A stretch of DNA of 15,445 nucleotides, from contig MU634117.1 of NCBI GenBank assembly GCA_026770595.1, positions 1 through 15,445 of the forward strand, written 5' to 3'. The notes beneath the pieces were generated by a model that saw nothing but the letters and a program-made list of their open reading frames with translations, had not been told where the DNA came from and searched no databases. The translations under genes were made by a program, and so were the position numbers. Position 1 is the stretch's first letter. Every line of letters begins with the position of its first letter. Shown one piece after another: positions 1 through 7,232 of the stretch. The stretch is from Ochromonadaceae sp. CCMP2298 (Eukaryota > Sar > Synurophyceae > Ochromonadales > Ochromonadaceae).

Positions 1-309
1 GTGGGTGGTTTTGAGGCTTGTTGATAAAAGCGCCTATATGAGAGAAACTGAAACGAATAACCGTTTCCTTTGCAACAAGAGTTCGACATCACCAGATCTG
101 ACGGTTTACGGATGAGCGTGAACATATAACGGTTATGCTCCACTTGTTAGAAGCAGCAGGTGTGCTGCTCCAAGAACTTGGACTGCAGGTCGGCCAGTCA
201 GCTATTGCCGGGATACACGTGCAGCTGGGGTTGCGCATAGAAGAACGGTCGCAGACACGAGCGCTCAAGAGTTCCAACCACCACTACCAACCACTACTGT
301 ACGCGCCGC
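1..309 (+). promoter_or_regulatory. Upstream region of the armadillo gene
   Basis: No gene is recognised here. The segment should contain the promoter and 5' UTR of the armadillo-repeat gene that starts at 310. It holds a perfect palindrome, ATAAC-G-GTTAT, at 126-136, whose half-sites also fit the MYB core YAACNG. An inverted partner, ATAACCGTT, lies at 57-65. An ATG at 135 opens a 65-codon frame that runs past the main ATG and stops at 332, out of frame with the main gene. If it is transcribed it would be an overlapping upstream ORF; if transcription begins downstream of it, it has no meaning. No clear TATA box was identified. Confidence 0.35.
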
Positions 310-3300
310 ATGAGTGCTCAGGCTGCAAATGACGAGGCTCAGCCAAAGAGCCAGAAGCTGAAGATCAGCATCGATACGTCGGTGAACAAGAATGCGGGCT
401 CCAAGCCTCCCTCGCCGAGCCACAAGTTTCAGTCCAGCCTCGACAGCTCGAAGGCTCCCTCGCTGCCCAAGTCCCCCAAGTCAGTCAGCCGCAAAAATCC
501 CTCCGCCAACGACGCTGCATCTCCCGGGACAAAGGCAGTCAACTTCAGCACGCGCTTGCACCCCATCGACCGGCTACAGAGCCCTCTGGATCAGACGTTC
601 AAGAAGAACATCGTAGGGGACGTCTTTGGCACGCAGACCAACGGCATCGAAGGGCTCATGTACCGCTCGCGCGTTGTGGGGAAAGTAGACCCGCCCGTGA
701 AGAGGCAGGTCAAGGAGGAGGTAGTGGAGGCCGTGGTGTCAGAGTCTGTAGCTACCTCTGTGGGGAACGCAGAGTCCTCAGATGAGTCAGAGGACGAGAT
801 GGGGCAGTTCACAGGTACGAACTCAAAACCCTCTCACCTAAAACCGACCCCGAAACCCTAACCCTCTATACTCTGTACCCTATATCCCCTCTACCCGTTA
901 CCCTCACTAACACTAACACTAACCCCTCACAGCTATGAACTCTAAGCAGCAGCTGGCTCTCACGATGCGCAACTGGACAACCTCCAAGGTACGTCTCCCT
1001 CTATTGTATACGCATCGCCCTCTATTTATCCCCCTGTAGGGTGTACACGTGCATTTATCCCTCTCTATGGTACATATGTGATTCCCCCCCTAGGACAATG
1101 ACCAGCACATCATACGCGAAGGGGGTGTGCAAGCCCTGATCGCCCTATGCCACGTTGAGGACGCCTCGATACGGAAGTACTGCGCCTCCGCCTTCTACAA
1201 CATCTCCAGCAGAGAGCAGAACAGACAAGAGCTCCTCACTGCCGGCGCTACCAACGGCGTAGTGCTCTGTCTGCACGGCAGCCCCCCCAGGTATGACCCT
1301 CACCCTCACCCTCACCCTAGCCCTAGCCCGAACCCCATAGCCCTCCAATCCTATACCGATGTAACAATATAACCCATAACCCATCACCCATCACCCATAA
1401 CCCATCACCCATCACCCATAACCCATCACCCATCACCCATCACCCATCACCCATCACCCATAACCCATAACAGGTGCAGCTGGAAGGTGGCCAAGCTGTG
1501 CGCGCTTACCCTGTGCAACCTGTCTATGCAGATAAACGGCGAGTCAACTATGGCCCTAGAGAACGCAGTCGGTGCGCTGGTGCAGTTGAGCACGTACCGC
1601 GGCCCCGCGCTGCTGCCCATCTGCATCCAGGCACTGTACAATATGACCTCTGCCTCTGAGCACTTCAAGGGCATAGGTGAGATCCCCACCCTCATCATTA
1701 CACAACCAACCCTCAAACCCTACCCCCAAATCTTCCTCTAAACGTGTATTCAACCCTCAACCTAACCCAACCCTAACCCAACCCTAACCCTAATCTCCAT
1801 ACAACAGAGCGCATAATCAAGGCTTTTTTGAATATCTCCTCCTCCTTCGACTACTCAGTCTTCCTGGTAAGCTCCCTCTACCCCTCATACCTTATTCCCA
1901 CCCACTCACACTAATACACACCTACTACTTCTGCCCCTCATACCTTATTCCCACCCCCCCACTCACGCTAATACACGCTACTACACGCTGCTACACGCTA
2001 ACACACTCCTAGGTGCGCGCACTGGTCAACTGCTCCCGGTACAGCTGGCTGCGCCTGCGCATCATCGAGGACGGCGCCCTCTCCTGCCTGCACGCCCTGC
2101 TGCCCAACCTGCCCTCCCTGGCGGCCCCCCAGTCCCTCGTATTCGATATGCTCACCGCCCTGCGCAGTCTGTCAGACTCCTCTGGCTGCCGGGTTGACAT
2201 GCTGCTCAAGGGTAGCGTGGACATTCTCCAGGCTCTGCAGCCCTACTGCGATGAAAGGGGTTTCCTACTGACCATCAAAATCCTACACAATTTCCTGGCC
2301 GCCTCCTCTGCTATGAGCAAGTTCACTTTCGATCTGAGCGTGCAGATCGCCGTGTCCATCTGCCAGGCATCCAAAGACCCAGTCGTTCTGCAGTACTGCG
2401 CCGCCTGCATACACCTCTTCACCAAGGAGGAAATGCGGGGCATTAAGCGGCTAGCCTTGGGCATAATCGACTGTATGTCGGTGCTGCTGAAGTGCACCGA
2501 CCCCCTCTCGCAGTTCTTCGCGATCTCTTCCTCGGGCAACCTATTCTTCAAAAACCTATGGTGGGTGTTTGTTTATGTTTATTAGTGAATATGCGACCTG
2601 GGAACCTGCTCTCAAGCTCGTCGATGTATGAATATCACAAGTTGCGAAGTGACCCTAACACACCTCACTCCCACTCACAATTCAGTGACAACGCGATGAA
2701 GGTGGAGCAGTTGGTACTAGCCTTCGTCGAGCACGGACCAGCCATCAAGGATCCCGCTGCCAACCAGGCACTGGCCCTGGCCCTGGCGAAGCTGTCCCAG
2801 GAGCAGGTAGGTTCCCAGATTCCCCATATTCGCATATTCCCTATATTCGCACTGCATTCCCACAGTCCCACTCCCCCCCCACACTACAATCCCCCCACCC
2901 CTCACCCACTCATACTCCCACTAGAGCTACATGGTCGTGATCGAGAAGCTTGGGCTGCTCAAGCAGGTGTTGGAGCTGTTGTTGAAGCTGCTGCACATGC
3001 ACCAGGACAGCCTGCTGCTGAAGGAGAGCTGCTGCATCGCCATCTGCAGAATCGCGCTGAAGATCGACGGCCTGCAGGACAGTGAGAAGGAGCGAATCGC
3101 GTCTGTGTTCTGTGCGATGCTCGAGACCGACGATCAGTACGTGCTCGAGTCCACCATTTCAGGTAACCACCCCCCCTATTTCTATCAAAATGTATCCTCC
3201 TATATTGAAATGTGTATTAATCCTCCTATATTGAAATGTAACCACAGGCATATGCGCGCTGGGCAGCTTCGGCCTATGTCACAAGCAGCTGCTTTCTCCC

Positions 3301-6300
3301 TCGGTGCTGTCGCGGATCGCTTCGATCGTGGCGCGGTACAGGAACGTGATCGAGCTGTGTCGCACAGGTGGGGTAATTGTATATGCATATTGTATATGCC
3401 TATTGTATATGCTTATTGTATATGCTTATTGTATGAGTAATGTGCGACATTGACATTTAATCATAAATCACTCCCTAGGCTGCGCGGTCCTGGCGGTCTT
3501 CTCGTACGACATCGACGCCCACGATATGCTCGCGGCCGAGGACATCATGAGCGTTTTATTCGCAAACATCCAAGCAGAGGACGGAACCACACGAGAGTTC
3601 GTGGCCACCCTGCTGTGCAACGTGTCGGTAAACTCGGTGGCGTCGAATATGATGATAAAGATGGGCGTGGTGGAGGTACTGGCCGCCCTCTCCTCCTCTA
3701 CTTCCGAGACCATCCTCGAGCTGTGCGCAAAGTGCATATGCAACCTCACATGCAACGTGACTCTGCACCCCAAGGTGCGTGATACGGGTTTATATGTATA
3801 TTTGTATGTGCGTAACATGGATGTATATGTCTCCCCATCTCACCATCTCTTTCTCTTTCTCTATCTCTATATCTCCCTATCCCCATCTCTCTATCTCTAT
3901 ATCTATATATATATCTATATATATCCTTTCTAAGATGATGGAGAACCGTGTGCTGGAGACCATTCTCATGATCTCCCTCGTGCGCACAGTCTCCGCCTCC
4001 ACCAAGCTTATATGCGCCAAAGCCCTCCTCAACCTCATCACCGACGACAATCTCATTGAAATGAAGAACTCCGGCGCGGTCAGGGTATTCGCCGCGCTGA
4101 GCCTGCTGCCCAACGCGCGCCTGCAGCAGATCTGCTCCAAGGGATTCTACCTGCTAACCCTCAACGTGCGCCGACGGCAGACGCTGATCTCCTCCGCCCC
4201 CGCCCTGAAAGCACTGTACAATATGGTGAAGTGCCAGTCCTCCCGCACGCGCATCCGCATCGGCACAGCAGTCTGCAACCTACTCTCCTGCCCCGCAACG
4301 AACAAGGCCGCCATTGCGGCTGGCGCACTGTCGGTGGTCAAAATCATCGCCACGATGGACTTTGAAGAATTGCGCGAGGCCACCGCGAGGGTTATAATCA
4401 ACCTGGCGCAGGACGAGTCTCTACACAGCCTCCTGCTGCAGCAGCCCATCGTCGAGGTGCTGGTGCTGATTCTGCAGCAGTCCTCGGGCTACACCTTCGA
4501 GTGCGCTATGATGGCCATGTCGTGTTTATCCCAGACAAATAGCTTCAAGCCCGCGCTGATCGGCAACAGCGGCATCAAGGCTCTAATCGCTACCATCCTC
4601 ACCAGCAAAGTGTGCACCCCCTTGGTGGCCGAGGAGGTGTGCAGGTGCTTCTGCCACCTCTCCTACGACCTGCAGAACGCAGAAAGCATGGTGCTGGACG
4701 GCCACCTGGTCCTATCTCTGCAGGCCATCTACCTCAGCGGCCTCTGCTCCGCCGACACCTCCCTGCTGATCGCGCTGACCATCCGCAACCTCTCCGTATC
4801 CCTCCCCGCGCGCAGGCACATAATCGACCAGGGGGCGTTCAAGCTCGTGGTGAACGTGATTTCCGACTTCGCCGCGAGCAAGTTCGACTGCACGATAATG
4901 TACTCAGCGACGGTAGCCCTGGTGTACAACCTGTCCCTCGTGCCAGAGGGTGGGGGGGTTTTGATGCAGCAGGGCCTCATGGGGCTGCTGAAGAAGATCT
5001 GCCTGCGCGGGCATGTGGACGAAGACCACGGCATCGACCTACTGCGCCCCCTCATCGCCTCCGTCCCCTTCGTCTTCTCCTCCACCTCCACCACCCTCGC
5101 CGCCGCTTCTGAGGTGAATGCGGCTTCTGACGTTATCGAGGCGCCCGTGCCGCGCATGCGTGCATCCCTGCTATTCCGCAAAGACCCCCACAAGTCCATC
5201 ATCCAGCTGGCCTCCAGGGCGTCCGACCCAACCTTCGAGGTGCTGCTGAAGTTCACTCGGTCAGAGGTAGACCTGCTGTCCAAGACAATCAACCTGCTTA
5301 CCCGCAGCCCCCACTGCCACGCGGCCATGGTGGCCGGGGGCGTGATGCGCATCCTGGAGGCGCTCGTGTACGGGCTGTCCGAGGGCGCGCGCATCGAGGT
5401 CGCATCGGCGCTGGCCAACCTGGCCGCCTCGAAGGACTGCAGGCCCGTGCTGGTGCAGCAGAGCGCGGGTGAGCTGCTCATCGCCCTGTCCGTTACATCC
5501 GACTCCGACACGCAGTCCCACTGCGCTCTGGCCCTGGGCTACCTATCCGAGATAACCCGCGTGAACAGTGGAGTAGTGGCGAGCCTGCTGCTGCTCAGCC
5601 TCAACCTCGAGGAGAACAAGGCCGCGGACCCAGCCCCTCAAGCCTTGGAGGCGCCAGCCGAAACGCCCAGCAAGACTCTCACCAACTTGCTGCGCGATGT
5701 CATGGTCGAAAAAACCACATTTGACCACTACCACTCCGCACTGGTGCTGAAGGCTTCAGAGGTCACCACTGACCACACCGGCCACGGAAAGCTGCTGATC
5801 GCTGAGGAGAACGTGGGCGCAATCCATGCCGAAGAGGCCGCCATGCTGAGGTACGTGCCCTGAGGCCTTTTGGTCCCTACCCCTCTTAACGTGATCCCAA
5901 CACATGGGTCCCTATTTAGTCCCTTGTTCCCCTATAAAATTGTCCCCGTTCCCTTGTCCCCTATCTTGTCCCCTAGGTGCGATTTCCACCTCTACTGCCT
6001 CGAGACCGCCTCCACCTCGGACACGTACGAGTCAGAGTCTGGCGGCATGTCGGTCAACGTCTTGATGGAGCTGCCCCTGCCAGGCATCCCGGCGGACCGC
6101 GATCTGGAGCCGCTGAACCGACACGCAGAGCTGACAAAGCTGCACATAACCGAGCTGCCCGTGCCCAAGGACTGCCACCCCCCCTACCACGTGGACTCGA
6201 AGGCGCCGCCCCCTGAGTCGCGCAACGACGAGGGCTTCAGCGACGAAGACTCAAAGGGCTCAGAGGCCCAGGCGGTCTCAGAGGCCGTGCGATCCAGCCA

Positions 6301-6460
6301 GAAGTACCGGCCCGTCAAACAACCCCCCCAAAACAAATGGTCTGGTAGTGGGAAGAACCGCAAAAGCGACAGCCTCGACAGCCGCAGCATTGACAGCGCC
6401 GAGCGCCTCGCCAGCACGAGCGGGAAAGTTAAGCGCAGCCCCAAGCCCCCGCGCAAGTAA
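310..6460 (+). CDS. Large armadillo-repeat protein, 12 exons
   Basis: Exons read from GT-AG borders and frame continuity: 310-814, 933-988, 1094-1290, 1474-1676, 1808-1866, 2013-2560, 2686-2806, 2925-3162, 3248-3367, 3479-3774, 3935-5850, 5977-6460. The joined frame is open for 1580 residues. Residues 1-170 are low-complexity, with many SP/KSP sites and an acidic stretch ending near ESSDESEDE. From about 188 to 1335 there are repeated helical units of armadillo type, such as GGVQALIALC, YCASAFYNISS, LCALTLCNLS and IEVASALANLAASKD. A non-repeat segment (about 1370-1500, with ELPLPGIPADRD and ITELPVPKD) and a basic Ser-rich tail follow. Armadillo solenoids bind proteins; the partner here is unknown. 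Exon 4 could instead start at 1480, two codons shorter, in the same frame. The acceptor before exon 11 is AAG. Vac8/ARMC-like scaffolds are analogues, but no orthologue is recognised. Confidence 0.87.
905..922 (+). repeat. Three CACTAA hexamers in armadillo intron 1
   Basis: Three perfect CACTAA units lie 10 bases before the acceptor CAG of intron 1 (815-932). The intron is C-rich, and imperfect CCCTAA-like units precede them from about 838. The same hexamer forms a 17-unit array in an intron of the oxidoreductase gene near the right edge. CTAAC within the array is well placed to act as a branch point. Confidence 0.7.
1294..1327 (+). repeat. Short CCCTCA/CCCTAG hexamer run in armadillo intron 3
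   Basis: About five tandem hexamers follow the donor of intron 3, first of type ACCCTC and then CCCTAG. They are a few bases into the intron and belong to the same C-rich, G-poor repeat class as the heptamer array further along. Confidence 0.6.
1373..1470 (+). repeat. 14-unit heptamer array ending at a splice acceptor
   Basis: Fourteen perfect tandem 7-mers of two kinds, A = CCCATAA and B = CCCATCA, occur in the order ABBABBABBBBBAA. The array fills the 3' half of intron 3 (1291-1473), and the acceptor CAG at 1471-1473 follows the last unit directly. The ABB triplet occurs three times in a row, which suggests growth by 21-bp steps as well as single units. Confidence 0.9.
1756..1796 (+). repeat. 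Telomere-like CCCTAA/CCCAA run in armadillo intron 4
   Basis: Irregular tandem CCTAACCCAA and CCCTAACCC units lie in intron 4 (1677-1807), a little before the acceptor CAG. They resemble degenerate TTAGGG telomere repeats read on the opposite strand. They also supply CTAAC motifs about 20 bases from the acceptor. Confidence 0.65.
1881..1982 (+). repeat. Tandem duplication of about 50 bp in armadillo intron 5
   Basis: The segment beginning CCCCTCATACCTTATTCCCA occurs at 1881 and again at about 1935. Each copy continues into an ACTCACRCTAATACAC stretch, and short CTACACGCT repeats follow. The intron (1867-2012) ends CTAACACACTCCTAG. Confidence 0.75.
3194..3240 (+). repeat. Direct duplication in armadillo intron 8
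   Basis: A 19-base block, TCCTCCTATATTGAAATGT, is present twice within the 85-bp intron 8 (3163-3247). The second copy ends just before the acceptor region AACCACAG. This is a small direct repeat with no evident function. Confidence 0.7.
3375..3435 (+). repeat. 13-bp minisatellite in armadillo intron 9
   Basis: About 4.6 tandem copies of TATTGTATATGCY fill the first half of intron 9 (3368-3478). This intron is A/T-rich rather than C-rich, so the intron repeats here are not all of one compositional type. Confidence 0.8.
3840..3926 (+). repeat. Pyrimidine and TA-rich tract in armadillo intron 10
   Basis: A run of CTCTTT, CTATCT and TATATC units occupies the 3' half of intron 10 (3775-3934) and leads into the acceptor TTCTAAG. 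The tract would serve as a polypyrimidine tract for this otherwise unusual AAG acceptor. Confidence 0.7.
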
Positions 6461-6671
6461 TAATTGTTTGTTCGTGTAGATATCGATTATTTTATACGGT
6501 AATTTTATAGTATCACAATGTTACCCAACAAATTTAAAAATGATTGACGGTGACGGCGTCTGTGTATTCAAATATTGCACGCGGGTGTGGTACAGCCGGT
6601 TGCGCAGGGAGGCCGTAGCACACGCTGTCATCAGAGTGGCGCTCTGCTGCTGGGCGACCAGGGCGAACACC
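6461..6671. other. Armadillo 3' flank with a GC-rich block of unknown origin
   Basis: The first 100 bases after the armadillo stop are A/T-rich and probably 3' UTR; no canonical AATAAA was found. From about 6580 to 6671 composition shifts abruptly to GC-rich and coding-like. An ATG at 6540 opens a 69-codon plus-strand frame that runs through this block into the left arm of the neighbouring inverted repeat and stops at 6749. The antisense strand is also open over the block. Neither translation is recognised. It may be a fragment of a decayed gene. Confidence 0.3.
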
Positions 6672-6950
6672 GCGAAATTAGAACCACAATTTGAGGCAAT
6701 AGAACGATGTTATACCCACAAACAAGAGAAGTTTAGTGCATTAATATGATATTTGCACATCTTATAGTATTGTCATATGCATACGCTTATATAGATAGCC
6801 AGACCTGGGATATATCCATACCTCCAAAAGAAAATCTGGCTATATGACACTACTCTTTAAAATGTGCAAATATCAAATTAATGGAGCAAACTTTTCTTGT
6901 TTACGGGTAAAACGTCGTTGTATTGCCTCAACTTGTGGTTCTAATTTCGC
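6672..6950. mobile_element. Fold-back, MITE-like inverted-repeat element
   Basis: The left arm (6672-6803) and right arm (6835-6950) are reverse complements with about 15 per cent mismatch and one indel of about 16 bases in the left arm; the loop is 31 bases. The ends are GCGAAATTAG and CTAATTTCGC. The innermost pairing is TAGCCAGA with TCTGGCTA. The element is A/T-rich and sits between two genes. No convincing target-site duplication flanks it and no transposase is visible, so it is either a non-autonomous fold-back/MITE element or a local inverted duplication. Each arm keeps a 25-codon frame ending in TGA at the same place. Confidence 0.7.
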
Positions 6951-7232
6951 AATTTACCATTTCTCCCTCCCAAACGCGCCCAGTTTTTTTCCTACTCTCG
7001 TGTTGTGTGGCTCTCCATTTTCCCTCCACTACAAGCACAAACTGAGGGGATTTTGAATATATTTATACGATAAATGTTTGGGTTTTGTTGGGGAGTGTGG
7101 GGAGAGAGAGTGTCCCCCTCTCTCTCCTTGTGGGGGTGAATTGACCAACAGGAACCCTCTAGCTTCAAGTAGGAACCTAGTTCGTCAAACCTAGCCTCTC
7201 TATTCCGCACCCTGCATCAGCCCAAAACAACG
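6951..7232 (+). promoter_or_regulatory. Upstream region of the Ebp1-like gene, with a hairpin
   Basis: This is the likely promoter and 5' UTR of the gene starting at 7233. It includes a perfect 10-bp hairpin, GGAGAGAGAG (7101-7110) with CTCTCTCTCC (7118-7127), around a 7-base loop. A/T-rich sequence resembling TATTTATACGATAAA lies near 7055-7075 and could hold core promoter elements. The start context is CAACG-ATG. No other gene is seen here. Confidence 0.35.
7101..7127 (+). other. 10-bp GA/CT hairpin upstream of the Ebp1-like gene
   Basis: GGAGAGAGAG pairs perfectly with CTCTCTCTCC across the loop TGTCCCC, about 105 bases before the ATG. If transcribed, it would form a stable 5' UTR stem. 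On DNA it is a purine/pyrimidine mirror tract of the GAGA type. Which role applies, if any, is not shown by the sequence. Confidence 0.45.

Noticed and set aside
1373-1470. Regularly spaced repeats that might suggest a CRISPR-like array
   Set aside because: Units are contiguous 7-mers with no spacers, inside a eukaryotic intron.
4729-5511. 260-codon open frame on the minus strand within armadillo exon 11
   Set aside because: It lies wholly antisense to a well-supported exon, its composition mirrors the GC-rich sense codons, and it has no recognisable domain.
6992-7210. 72-codon minus-strand frame in the Ebp1-like upstream region
   Set aside because: Covers the GA/CT hairpin and promoter-like A/T-rich sequence; composition is not coding-like.
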